A stretch of DNA of 9,425 nt from Kiritimatiellia bacterium (GCA_017389885.1 JAFPDR010000070.1:1-9425), one strand, 5' to 3'. Counted from the first letter of the stretch, positions 1-7,129 are shown. Numbers and translations are program-made. The notes: generated from the letters alone by a model not told the origin.

Positions 1-1425
1 GAGGTCGAAGAGCACGGCGGGGTGGTTCGCGTAGTGCGCCGCGCAGTCCTTCCAGAACTCGACGTGCTCCGGCTTCGGCGCGCGGAAGCGGTGGAGGTCT
101 ATCGCGACGTATGCGCCGCGGTTCGCCGCGAGGCGCACGATCTTGTCCACGTCGCGCCTGAACGACTCGCCTCCGTCGTTCTGGTAGGGGCTCCTTCCGA
201 ACCAGTGCGCCTCGTTGATCGGGAGGCGGATGCAGTTCGCGTGCCACTCGTCGATCGCGACGACGGTCGACTTGACCTGCTGGTCGCCGCTCGGGATCGT
301 CTCGAGACCGCCCGCGTTGACGCCCTGCAGCCAGACTTCCTTGCCGTCCGGATCGACAAGCCTGTTTCCGGCGACCTTCAGCATCTTCGGCCACTTCTCG
401 CGATTCTCGGGCTCGTCCGGGACGTAGCGCGCCTTCGCCTGGCGCTCGCGCTCCGCGGCGGCGTCGAGGAGCGGCTGCGGATCGGTCTCCGCGATCTTCA
501 CGTCCTTCATCTGCATCTCGCCCGACTTCGCCATGAACAGGCACGGCATCACGACGAGCTGGACGGCGTTGGACGGGACGAGGAACGAGTGGGACTTCTC
601 CTTCCAGCCCTTCGTGTCCTTCTGCACGTAGCTCGGACCGGGCGCGTTCTTCAGCTCCCTGCCGTCGGCGTCCTTGAGCTTGTAGAGGATGCGCGCGTCG
701 AACCACGGCTTCTCGCCCGTCTTGAGGTCCGTCACCTGCCACTGCCAGGACATCTTGAGCGCCTTGACGCCCTCGGGGATGTCGTACTCGCGGTATCCGT
801 TCACCATCTTCCCCGGCTCCTTGACCTTGAGGTCGACGTAGAGCTCACCCTCCTTCTGCGCCGGAGCGATCGAGCCCGTGCCGTCGAGCCGCTCGCGCGC
901 CTTCGCGCGGCGCCTGGCCCACTGCTCGGTCCTCTTGCGCTCGCGCTCCTCGCGCGCGGCCTTCTCCTCCGGAAGCTCCTCGTACTTCTCCTGCGCGACG
1001 ACTGAGAGACTGCGCAGCTCGAACGCACCGCTCTTGACGTTGAAGAGGCACGGCATGAGCGCGATGCCCGCGGCGCCTTCGGGGACCTTCACGGACTTCC
1101 TCACCTCGAACCAGTCCTTCGTGCCCTTCCACCCGCCGATGACCGGACCGCCCTTCACCTCCTGGCACTGGCTGTCGATGAACTTCGTCATCATGCGCGC
1201 GTCGAACCAGCTCTGCGCGCCGCGCACCACGTCCGTGACCTTCGCCTCGAACGATATGACCGCGCCCTCCGTCCCCCTCGGGAAGAAGACGGGGATGAAC
1301 TTCATGCCCATCTGCCCCTCGCCCTTGAACGGAACCTCGAACGCGCGGTGCTCCTCGCTGACCAGGTTCTCCCCGAATGCCGCCATCGCGGCGGCCGCCA
1401 GAATAGCGGCAACAGTCTTTTTCAT
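1..1425 (-). CDS. Secreted GH5-family (cellulase-like) glycoside hydrolase with two N-terminal repeat modules, 3' end outside window
   Basis: The first 475 codons are present and the frame is open to the window edge, so this is a partial gene. Residues 1-18 form a signal peptide (MKK, an Ala-rich core, then AAFG before Glu19). Residues about 25-144 and 193-313 are two related, probably beta-sandwich modules, each followed by an Arg/Glu-rich linker. From about 347 a GH5-type TIM barrel begins: an NRLVDPDGKEVWLQGVN strand (354-370), IRLP (399-402) with the conserved Arg, IDLH (442-445) with the conserved His, and VLFDL (471-475), the strand that in GH5 leads into the Asn-Glu-Pro acid/base site. 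Both catalytic glutamates would lie beyond the edge, so activity cannot be judged. GH5 enzymes hydrolyse beta-linked glucans, mannans and related polymers; the substrate here is unknown. The start at 1425 is preferred over an in-frame ATG six codons upstream (1441-1443) because AAAGGA sits 9 nt before it. Family call is firm, subfamily is not. Confidence 0.85.
   Translation of the reverse strand, partial: MKKTVAAILAAAAMAAFGENLVSEEHRAFEVPFKGEGQMGMKFIPVFFPRGTEGAVISFEAKVTDVVRGAQSWFDARMMTKFIDSQCQEVKGGPVIGGWKGTKDWFEVRKSVKVPEGAAGIALMPCLFNVKSGAFELRSLSVVAQEKYEELPEEKAAREERERKRTEQWARRRAKARERLDGTGSIAPAQKEGELYVDLKVKEPGKMVNGYREYDIPEGVKALKMSWQWQVTDLKTGEKPWFDARILYKLKDADGRELKNAPGPSYVQKDTKGWKEKSHSFLVPSNAVQLVVMPCLFMAKSGEMQMKDVKIAETDPQPLLDAAAERERQAKARYVPDEPENREKWPKMLKVAGNRLVDPDGKEVWLQGVNAGGLETIPSGDQQVKSTVVAIDEWHANCIRLPINEAHWFGRSPYQNDGGESFRRDVDKIVRLAANRGAYVAIDLHRFRAPKPEHVEFWKDCAAHYANHPAVLFDL
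487..1353 (-). other. Tandem duplicated module inside the GH5 protein (residues about 25-313)
   Basis: Two segments of the GH5 protein share landmarks at a constant offset of 168-169 residues: VTD at 63-65 and 231-233, WFDAR at 73-77 and 241-245, MPCLF at 124-128 and 293-297, each followed two residues later by KSG. The first module is roughly 994-1353 on the DNA and the second roughly 487-849. The charged linkers after them (about 145-182 and 314-345) also resemble one another, so the duplication unit was probably module plus linker. Length and the Trp/Phe pattern would fit a carbohydrate-binding jelly-roll, but I do not recognise a named CBM family; the binding role is inference. Confidence 0.7.
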
Positions 1426-1434
1426 CGTCGAACG

Positions 1435-1440
1435 TCCTTT
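1435..1440 (-). promoter_or_regulatory. Ribosome binding site of the GH5 gene, deciding its start
   Basis: AAAGGA on the minus strand lies 9 nt upstream of the ATG at 1425. The alternative in-frame ATG at 1441-1443 overlaps no such site and would leave almost no 5' leader after the predicted promoter, so the downstream ATG is the likely start. Confidence 0.6.
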
Positions 1441-1457
1441 CATGTCGTTACGCGCAA

Positions 1458-1487
1458 ATTGTAGCAGAAGACAACAGTCGGGCGCAA
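1458..1487 (-). promoter_or_regulatory. Candidate extended -10 promoter for the GH5 gene
   Basis: On the minus strand TGC-TACAAT (1466-1458) matches an extended -10 element (TGn-TATAAT, one mismatch in the hexamer). A weak -35, TTGCGC (1487-1482), sits 18 bp upstream. The implied transcript start near 1451 gives a leader of about 25 nt containing the ribosome binding site. The -35 lies inside the inverted repeat at 1480-1504. Based on motif matching alone. Confidence 0.4.
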
Positions 1488-1504
1488 GGGGAAACCTTGC
1501 GCCC
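1480..1504. repeat. Perfect 10-bp inverted repeat with 5-nt loop (hairpin; terminator-like or operator)
   Basis: Arms GGGCGCAAGG (1480-1489) and CCTTGCGCCC (1495-1504) flank GGAAA. It lies between the barrel gene's stop (1556) and the GH5 start (1425). On the transcribed minus strand the T-run (complement of the A-run around 1509-1514) comes before the hairpin rather than after it, so it is not a canonical intrinsic terminator for this direction. One arm overlaps the proposed -35 element of GH5, which would also fit a repressor or activator site. The rest of the 1426-1555 gap shows only GC-rich sequence after the barrel's stop codon. Confidence 0.6.
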
Positions 1505-1555
1505 GCTCAAAAAACCTGACTATCCAACTTTAGCCGCCTTGCGCGCGGCGGCGGA

Positions 1556-2968
1556 TCAGAACCTCAGCTCGACCTGCCAGCGCAGGAACCACGCCGGACG
1601 GTCCGTCTCGAAGTAGTCGCCGGGGTTGAAGAGCTCCGCGTAGAGGTGCCCCACGATCTCGAGCCTCTCTCCCGCCGCCTTGTCGGGGAGCATGATCGGG
1701 AAGTCGTACCGCGCCTGGCTCAGGTAGCCCTTGAAGTGTCCGTCGTCGCCACCCATCCCGTCGTCCGCGAGCGCCCACATCGGACCAGTCGCAAAGGACA
1801 GCTTGTGGCGCGGGCCGAACTCGACGCCGCCCTTGAGGTTGAGGAACGCCATGTTGCTCCACCACGCGATGCCGTAGTGCGTTCCGTACAGGAATATCTC
1901 GGAGTCGCACACGCCGCGCGCCCACATCGGATCCCACGCGTGGTGCCCTCCGTCCTCGGACGCGGCGTTCTTGTCGCCGCTCATGAAGTGGACGCCGAGG
2001 CTTGCGTAGGGCTTCACGCTGCTGTCGGTCTGCTGCTTCCAGTTGAGCCCCGCGTACGAGCTCCATCCGCTAAGCCAGTCGCCGTCTCCGTTGCGCCCCA
2101 CCTGGCCCATCGCCTCGAGCTGGAGCGTGAGCTCGTCCGTAAGGCGCGGCATGAGCTTCACGCCGAGGAGCTCGCGGCGGGTGTACGGATGCCTCACGCC
2201 TCCGCGCGTGAAGCGCTCGGTGATCTTCTGCATCGCGAAGAGCTGGTACGGAAGCCAGTCGGCGGCCTTTCCGGACCACACGCCGCCCCAGCCCCAGTCG
2301 TCCATCTCGACCTCCGCGCCTCCGCCGAGCCCGGAGAGAGTCCGGTGCCGTCCGCGCTCCGTCCCCCACCGCGCGGGGTTGTCGTCGTAGTTGTGCAGGA
2401 AGAAGAGGTCGAGCTTCTCCTCCTCGGTGAAGTGGAGCGTGGCGCGCGCCATGTCGGCGTAGACGGTGCGCGATCCGTCTCCCGGCGTCCCGTCCACGAA
2501 AATGTGGTCGAGTCCGTACAGCCCGTAGATGTCCTGCCTTCCGATGCGGAAGTCGAGGAAGTCGTCGAAGAGCCCCGTCGCGTCGAGGTAGAGGTTGTCG
2601 AGCACGAGCTCGTCGGGGAACGTCGTCTTGTGGTTGCGCGGACGCGGGTTCCAGCGGAACTCGTCCGTGACGCGCATGTAGAGCCGCCAGTTCTCCGCCG
2701 CCGTCAGCTCGCCCCACGCGCGGACGCGGTAGCGCATCTGGTTGCGGTACGGACCTTCCGCCGCGCGCTGGAGGAGTCCGCCCCCGGGCAGCCCCGGCAC
2801 GTTGTCCATAAGCTCCTGGCGCACGCGGAGATCCGCCCCCGCGTTGAACGCGACGGACGAAGGCTCCTCCGCCTCCGCCGCCTCGGCGCGTCCGGCTTCG
2901 GACGCGAGTGCACAGCACGACATGACTGCGGCCGTAACGGCCGCGGCCCCCCTGATTGCGTTTTTCAT
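1556..2968 (-). CDS. Alginate-export-type outer-membrane beta-barrel (porin-like)
   Basis: 470 residues. A signal peptide covers residues 1-22 with ALA before Ser23; then comes a short Ala/Glu-rich segment, and from about 40 to the end alternating amphipathic strands separated by Asp/Gly-rich turns. The chain ends WQVELRF, and a terminal Phe is the usual sorting signal for outer-membrane barrels. FRIGRQDIYGLYGLDHIFVDG (140-160) and the later SGDKN...WDP region (330-347) resemble the alginate-export (AlgE-like) barrel family. Members of that family form a monomeric channel in the outer membrane; only some transport alginate and many are uncharacterised, so the substrate is open. The start has a good ribosome site, AAGGGGAG at 2975-2982, 6 nt before the ATG. 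It follows the lipoprotein gene by 52 bp, with no terminator seen between them, and precedes the GH5 gene after a 130-bp gap. It could be part of glycan uptake or export. Confidence 0.75.
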   Translation of the reverse strand: MKNAIRGAAAVTAAVMSCCALASEAGRAEAAEAEEPSSVAFNAGADLRVRQELMDNVPGLPGGGLLQRAAEGPYRNQMRYRVRAWGELTAAENWRLYMRVTDEFRWNPRPRNHKTTFPDELVLDNLYLDATGLFDDFLDFRIGRQDIYGLYGLDHIFVDGTPGDGSRTVYADMARATLHFTEEEKLDLFFLHNYDDNPARWGTERGRHRTLSGLGGGAEVEMDDWGWGGVWSGKAADWLPYQLFAMQKITERFTRGGVRHPYTRRELLGVKLMPRLTDELTLQLEAMGQVGRNGDGDWLSGWSSYAGLNWKQQTDSSVKPYASLGVHFMSGDKNAASEDGGHHAWDPMWARGVCDSEIFLYGTHYGIAWWSNMAFLNLKGGVEFGPRHKLSFATGPMWALADDGMGGDDGHFKGYLSQARYDFPIMLPDKAAGERLEIVGHLYAELFNPGDYFETDRPAWFLRWQVELRF

Positions 2969-3021
2969 CTTATGCTCCCCTTGGCTGTTGGTTGAAATGT
3001 GAAAAGTTCAAGAGTTGACGG

Positions 3022-4209
3022 TCAGCGCCTCGGAGGCTGCGGACGCGGCGGGACCTCGAAGCCGGGCAGCGTCTTCTCGTGGCAGAGCTCGCGCCATTCG
3101 ACCTGCGGCTTCGGGGCCTCCTCTGCGGACTCCTCGCCGCTCTTTTCGCCATCCGCTTCCGCGTCCTTCTTCTCCTCGGCGGGCGGGAAGGCCATGTCGA
3201 GCCTCACGTCGTAGATGTCGCTCGAGGCGGCGATCGCCCAGATGGTGTATCCGGACGGGGCGTCCTGCTTCTCGACCTCACCCTCGAAGACGACTCCCGT
3301 AGCCTTCGCGAGCGCGTCGAGCTTCTCCTTCCAGAACTCCTCGCGGTCCTTCACCTCGTCCGGCGCGCAAGCGCCGAAGCGGCGGTACACGAAGCGTCCG
3401 TCCTCGGACTCCGCCGGCGCGACGCCCTCGCCGAAGAGCTCGAGGCCCTTCTCCGCGCGCACCTTCTCGACCTCGGCGTGGTTGTCAGCGAGCTTCTTCG
3501 CCTTGGCGGTCTTCCACGCGGCGTACTCCTTGCGGTACTTGTAGTCCGCGAGGCGCTCGGCCTGCGCCTCCACCGGCTCCCACTGTCCGCATCCGCTGCG
3601 GTTCTTGTCCTGGATGTCGAGCATGCACGACCACGTCCCGTCCGGCTTCTGCCCGACGACGCACATCACGCGGAGACGCAGGTATTCGGCGACCCAGCAC
3701 TTGTCGAAGTCGTAGAACTTCTTCGGCGCGAACTTCTCCCCGACGGTCTTCTTGAGCTCGGCGAGCGCCGCCGTCGCCGCGGCCTCGTCCTTGTAGTAGG
3801 TCGAGAAGTACGTCTCGCTCGTCTCCCACACCTTCTTGTCCTCGTTGAAGTGGGAGATGAATCCGTCGACGCCCTTCTTGCCGAAGCCCTCGGACTCCTT
3901 CTTCCACGTGACGAACCACGGCTCGTCGGCAAGCTTCTCGTAGCCCTCGGGGATCTTCTCCATGGGCTCGCCCGGACGCACCACCCCCGCCGCCGCGATC
4001 AGCGCGTCCTCCTCGGCGCTCATCGGATACTCCTCGCACACGCTCAGGACGCGCGCAGGCAGCCAGTTCGTGACCGTCGGTCCGGTCGTGAAGAACATCT
4101 TGTCGTCGTCATGAAGGTCGGCTCCCTTGTAGCCGAACCTCTCCGCCTCGCTCTTGCGGCATCCGGCGAGGATCGCCGCCGCCGCCGCGATGAAAATCAA
4201 CTGCTTCAT
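3022..4209 (-). CDS. Lipoprotein of unknown function, Lys/Glu-rich, eight cysteines
   Basis: 395 residues; I do not recognise the family. The N-terminus is a lipoprotein signal: MKQ, a hydrophobic stretch (4-15) and lipobox L14-A-G-C17, so Cys17 should be lipidated and the protein anchored in an envelope membrane. Arg18, rather than Asp, follows the Cys, which favours outer-membrane sorting by the E. coli rule. The mature part is soluble with no further membrane segment: a mixed region 25-130, a helix-plus-strands region 140-205 (Cys171, 183, 195 and 207, the last three evenly 12 apart), a Lys-rich helical stretch 215-258, a second helix-plus-strands region 285-342, and a low-complexity Ala/Glu tail 343-366. 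The C-terminus is PPRPQPPRR. AAAGG-type ribosome site at 4218-4228, 8 nt before the ATG. It lies 43 bp after dapL and 52 bp before the barrel gene, so co-transcription with the barrel is likely and a joint role plausible. Confidence 0.75.
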   Translation of the reverse strand: MKQLIFIAAAAAILAGCRKSEAERFGYKGADLHDDDKMFFTTGPTVTNWLPARVLSVCEEYPMSAEEDALIAAAGVVRPGEPMEKIPEGYEKLADEPWFVTWKKESEGFGKKGVDGFISHFNEDKKVWETSETYFSTYYKDEAAATAALAELKKTVGEKFAPKKFYDFDKCWVAEYLRLRVMCVVGQKPDGTWSCMLDIQDKNRSGCGQWEPVEAQAERLADYKYRKEYAAWKTAKAKKLADNHAEVEKVRAEKGLELFGEGVAPAESEDGRFVYRRFGACAPDEVKDREEFWKEKLDALAKATGVVFEGEVEKQDAPSGYTIWAIAASSDIYDVRLDMAFPPAEEKKDAEADGEKSGEESAEEAPKPQVEWRELCHEKTLPGFEVPPRPQPPRR

Positions 4210-4252
4210 TTTTTGTGCCTTTCCTTTTGGTGAAGTGTGTGTTGCGTCAAAT

Positions 4253-5476
4253 CTACAGGACCTTCCTGATGCGCTCTACCGCCTCGAGGACGTTCGCGCG
4301 GGAGTTGAAGGACGAGATGCGGATGTACCCCTCGCCGGCCTTTCCGAATCCGGCGCCCGGGGTGGTCACGACGTTGGCCTCCTTGAGGAGCCTGTCGAAG
4401 AACTCCCAGCTGTCTCCCTTCACGTTCACCCAGAGGTACGGGGAGTTCCCGCCTCCCGTCACCTCGTAGCCGAGCGCGGAGAGGGCCTCCTTCATGAGGC
4501 GCCCGTTCTCGAGGTAGAAGTCGATCGTCGCCTTCGTCTGAGCCTGGCCCTCGGGCGAGTAGATCGCCTCGGCGCCGCGCTGCGTGAGGTAGCTCGCGCC
4601 GTTGAACTTCGTCGTCTGGCGGCGCGTCCACATCGGCCTCAGCTCGACGGGCGAGCCGTCCGACGCGTACGCGACGAGCCCCTTCGGGACGACGGTGTAT
4701 CCGCACCGGACCCCCGTGAAGCCCGCGGTCTTCGAGTAGCTGCGGAACTCTATCGCGCACCTGCGCGCGCCCTCGCACTCGTAGATGGAGTGCGGGATCC
4801 CGGGCGTCCTGATGAACGCCTCGTACGCCGCGTCGAAGAGGATGAGCGACTTCCGCTCGTTCGCCCAGTCGACCCACTTCTGGAGCTGCTCCTTCGTCGC
4901 GACCGCGCCGGTCGGGTTGTTCGGATAGCAGAGGTACACGATGTCCGCGTCTCCCGCGGACTCCGGACCCGGGACGAATCCGTTGGACGCGTCGCACGTC
5001 AGGTACCTGAGCCCGCCGTAGCGTCCGCCCTCGTTCGCGCCGGTCCTCCCCGCCATCACGTTCGTGTCGACGTACACGGGGTAGACGGGATCGCCAACCG
5101 CGATCTTCACGTCGTTCCCGAAGAGCTCCTGGATGTTCCCGCAGTCGCACTTCGCGCCGTCGGAGACGAATATCTCGTCAGCCGCGATGTCGATTCCGCG
5201 GTCCTGGAAGTCGACCTTCGCCGCCTTCTCGCGCAGGAACGCGTAGCCCTGCTCCGGACCGTATCCGTGGAAGTTCTCGCGCGTCGCCTCGTCGTCTACC
5301 GCCTTGTGCATCGCCTTAACGACGGCGTCGCAGAGAGGCTCGGTGACGTCTCCGATGCCGAGGCGGATGATCTTCGCGTCCGGATTCGCCGCCTGGTGCG
5401 CGGACACGCGGTGCGCGATTTCGGTGAACAGGTAGCTGGCCTGTATCTTCGAGTAGTTTTCGTTTACGTGGAGCAT
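4253..5476 (-). CDS. dapL: LL-diaminopimelate aminotransferase
   Basis: 407 residues, the normal full length. This PLP enzyme converts tetrahydrodipicolinate directly to LL-2,6-diaminopimelate using glutamate as amino donor, short-cutting the succinyl/acetyl routes to lysine and peptidoglycan cross-link precursor; it acts in the cytosol. The N-terminus ([20 protein letters not shown]) matches the DapL signature and fixes the start. Other landmarks are GIGDVTEPL (40-48), [12 protein letters not shown] (71-82), [16 protein letters not shown] (105-120), YPNNPTG (184-190) with Asn187, FDAAYE (214-219) with Asp215 contacting the PLP ring nitrogen, [14 protein letters not shown] (246-259) with Lys249 as the Schiff-base lysine, and Arg386 in RISSF for the substrate carboxylate. 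No Shine-Dalgarno is visible upstream; the ATG follows CCCACCT and the heptamer repeat. DapL occurs in plants, Chlamydiae and other PVC bacteria, and scattered other phyla. Confidence 0.97.
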   Translation of the reverse strand: MLHVNENYSKIQASYLFTEIAHRVSAHQAANPDAKIIRLGIGDVTEPLCDAVVKAMHKAVDDEATRENFHGYGPEQGYAFLREKAAKVDFQDRGIDIAADEIFVSDGAKCDCGNIQELFGNDVKIAVGDPVYPVYVDTNVMAGRTGANEGGRYGGLRYLTCDASNGFVPGPESAGDADIVYLCYPNNPTGAVATKEQLQKWVDWANERKSLILFDAAYEAFIRTPGIPHSIYECEGARRCAIEFRSYSKTAGFTGVRCGYTVVPKGLVAYASDGSPVELRPMWTRRQTTKFNGASYLTQRGAEAIYSPEGQAQTKATIDFYLENGRLMKEALSALGYEVTGGGNSPYLWVNVKGDSWEFFDRLLKEANVVTTPGAGFGKAGEGYIRISSFNSRANVLEAVERIRKVL

Positions 5477-5482
5477 AGGTGG

Positions 5483-5531
5483 GAATGATGAATTATGAAT
5501 TATGAATGATGAATGATGGATGGTGGATCAG
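5483..5531. repeat. AT-rich tandem heptamer array between the ligase and dapL
   Basis: On the plus strand five heptamers run without interruption: GAATGAT, GAATTAT, GAATTAT, GAATGAT, GAATGAT (5483-5517). Two decayed units follow, GGATGGT and GGATCAG (5518-5531), the last covering the stop codon of the ligase gene. The array fills the 51-bp gap before dapL, is far more AT-rich than its surroundings, and displaces the position where a dapL ribosome site would be expected. On the minus strand it yields CATAAT twice (5492-5497 and 5499-5504), which resembles a -10 element, so it may also carry a dapL promoter; that part is speculative. Confidence 0.85.
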
Positions 5532-7129
5532 GAATGGCGGCGGTCTTCCGGGCGCTTCCTTATGCGCGGGAGGAAGCCGTCCATGCAGGCGAGCGACACG
5601 AGGAAGAGCGTCAGCACCGCCGGCGAGCGGAGCGGACAGTCCCCGAAGCCGTGGATGAACGTGGCGACCGCCGTCGCGAGGATGCAGAAGACGGGCGCGG
5701 GGATGACGAAGAGCTGCACGGGCTGCGGAGGCTGCTCCTTCGTCGGTATGAACCTTATGGACTCCACCATCGCCCTCCAGACCCTGCCGAGCGGCATGAG
5801 CAGCAGCGCGACGATGACGACGAGGAGCCCGAAGCCGACGATGCCGTGCTCCGCGAGGAACTGCAGGTAGTCGTTGTGTACGTTGACACCTCCGACCATC
5901 TGTATCTGCCGCAGCTCCTTGTCCGTCATGTACTGGAGGCAGAAGTGCTTGTAGCCCCAGCCTCCGACGCCGAAGAGCGCGTGGTCCTTCCATATCTCCG
6001 TCGCTACGCGCACGTGGTACTGGCCCTTGCCGGTGACGCGGTCCAGAACCTCCGTCGTGTTCAGCGTGTTCACCTCGCGCTGGAGGTCCTCCGGCATGAA
6101 CATCACCGCGCACACCGCTATCGCCGCGAGCACGAAGAGGCTGAGCACTCCCGAGCGGACGCGCTGCGCCTTCTTCATCTTCGCGAAGGAGCAGACGAAC
6201 GTGTGGAGGAAGAAGATTATCGCAAGTCCCGTGACGAGCATCACAGCCGCGCGCGAGAGCGTGTCGAGCGCGCAGAAGAAGAAGATCACCGCGGGGATGA
6301 GGAAGTAGTGCCTCTTCCAGAACCTGCCGTCGCTCCTCGGCTCGGACGAGCCGTGGTGGTGGTGGTGATGGCGGCGCTCGCCGCTTCCCGCGTCAGCCTC
6401 CGCGGGCGCCTCGGCGGACGGCCTGGCGGCCTTCACCTCGGACGGCGCCTTCGCGAGCTCGTCGAGGTTCCAGCGCCAGAGGCCGACGGCGAGCCCGAAC
6501 AGCGTCGTGAAGTAGTCCCCCGCCATGTTCGGATACCCAAACGTCGAGAAGAAGTACGCGTTCTGGAAGCACTCCTCGACCCAGAGCGGACCCTTCGCCT
6601 CCGTCATCTGCTGCAGCGCCCCGACCACGCCGAGGGCAAGTCCGTTCCACACCACCATCGCGAGCAGCATCCGCTTGCCGCGCTTGAGCAGCGCGTGCTT
6701 CGCCGCAACCATCGCCGTAAGCGCGGGGACGAACCACATCACGACGTTGAGGTGCTCCATCCTGTTGACGCAGAACGGGAAGAACGGGATCAGCGGCTTC
6801 GGGTCCGCCCCGGCCTGTATCGCCGGATAGTCGCACACGGGGCAGAGCCCGACGTTGAGGAACGGGACCAGCAGCAGAAGAATGAACCCGAGCGACAGCC
6901 ACACGAGCGGGTCCTTGCGCATCGCCTCCCACACGCGCTCGCGCGCCTCGTAGGTCGTCTCGCCGTCGTGGTGCTGCGGGAAGCAAACCATGACCTCCAC
7001 GAGCAGAGCCGTGACCCACGGCATCACCGGCACCAGGTAGTCGCCGCGCGTGCCCCCGAAGAGCCACGCAAACACCGCGCAGACCGCGAACACATGGAAC
7101 ACCGCTATGTTATTGTAGAGAAACTGCAT
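5528..7129 (-). CDS. O-antigen ligase family (Wzy_C-type) polytopic membrane protein
   Basis: 533 residues with about ten hydrophobic segments (near 8-25, 31-50, 74-95, 127-145, 152-172, 205-219, 275-310, 326-345, 428-448, 471-495 and 500-518). The family signature lies in the large hydrophilic loop before the C-terminal helices: RVATEIWKDHALFGVGGWG (374-392) and NVHNDYLQFLAEHGIVGFG (416-434), with Arg374 and His418 at positions where ligases and polymerases of this superfamily carry essential Arg and His. These enzymes transfer or polymerise undecaprenyl-linked glycans on the outer face of the inner membrane; WaaL, Wzy and protein O-glycan ligases cannot be told apart here, and no other glycan genes are in view. 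The start lies inside ispG (20-nt overlap) with AAAGGTGG 6 nt upstream, suggesting coupled translation. A charged loop 221-272 holds six consecutive His (254-259), and CPVC occurs at 96-99. Confidence 0.8.
   Translation of the reverse strand: MQFLYNNIAVFHVFAVCAVFAWLFGGTRGDYLVPVMPWVTALLVEVMVCFPQHHDGETTYEARERVWEAMRKDPLVWLSLGFILLLLVPFLNVGLCPVCDYPAIQAGADPKPLIPFFPFCVNRMEHLNVVMWFVPALTAMVAAKHALLKRGKRMLLAMVVWNGLALGVVGALQQMTEAKGPLWVEECFQNAYFFSTFGYPNMAGDYFTTLFGLAVGLWRWNLDELAKAPSEVKAARPSAEAPAEADAGSGERRHHHHHHGSSEPRSDGRFWKRHYFLIPAVIFFFCALDTLSRAAVMLVTGLAIIFFLHTFVCSFAKMKKAQRVRSGVLSLFVLAAIAVCAVMFMPEDLQREVNTLNTTEVLDRVTGKGQYHVRVATEIWKDHALFGVGGWGYKHFCLQYMTDKELRQIQMVGGVNVHNDYLQFLAEHGIVGFGLLVVIVALLLMPLGRVWRAMVESIRFIPTKEQPPQPVQLFVIPAPVFCILATAVATFIHGFGDCPLRSPAVLTLFLVSLACMDGFLPRIRKRPEDRRHS

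Noticed and set aside
1441..1443. Upstream in-frame ATG as the GH5 start
   Set aside because: It lacks its own ribosome site, would leave a leader of only a few bases after the predicted promoter, and would add six residues ahead of a typical MKK signal-peptide start.
1480..1514. Hairpin as a canonical intrinsic terminator
   Set aside because: In the direction of all annotated genes the T-run precedes the stem instead of following it; in the other direction there is no gene to terminate. Kept only as an inverted repeat of uncertain role.
3025..3040. Short GCCTC/GAGGC inverted repeat at the 3' end of the lipoprotein gene as a terminator
   Set aside because: Arms are only five bases with a one-base loop, it lies within the last codons, and no T-run follows.
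5483..5531. Heptamer array as a CRISPR or attachment site
   Set aside because: Units are 7 bp with no spacers, no cas genes, and no integrase or mobile-element gene in the window.
5493..6113. Minus-strand 206-codon frame ending in an Ile/His/Ser-rich tail
   Set aside because: It overlaps the ligase gene out of frame, and its tail is just the translated heptamer array.
6353..6370. Six-His run followed by Gly-Ser-Ser as a sign of vector or expression-tag contamination
   Set aside because: It lies in the middle of a continuous native-looking membrane protein with the same codon style on both sides, and no vector sequence is nearby.
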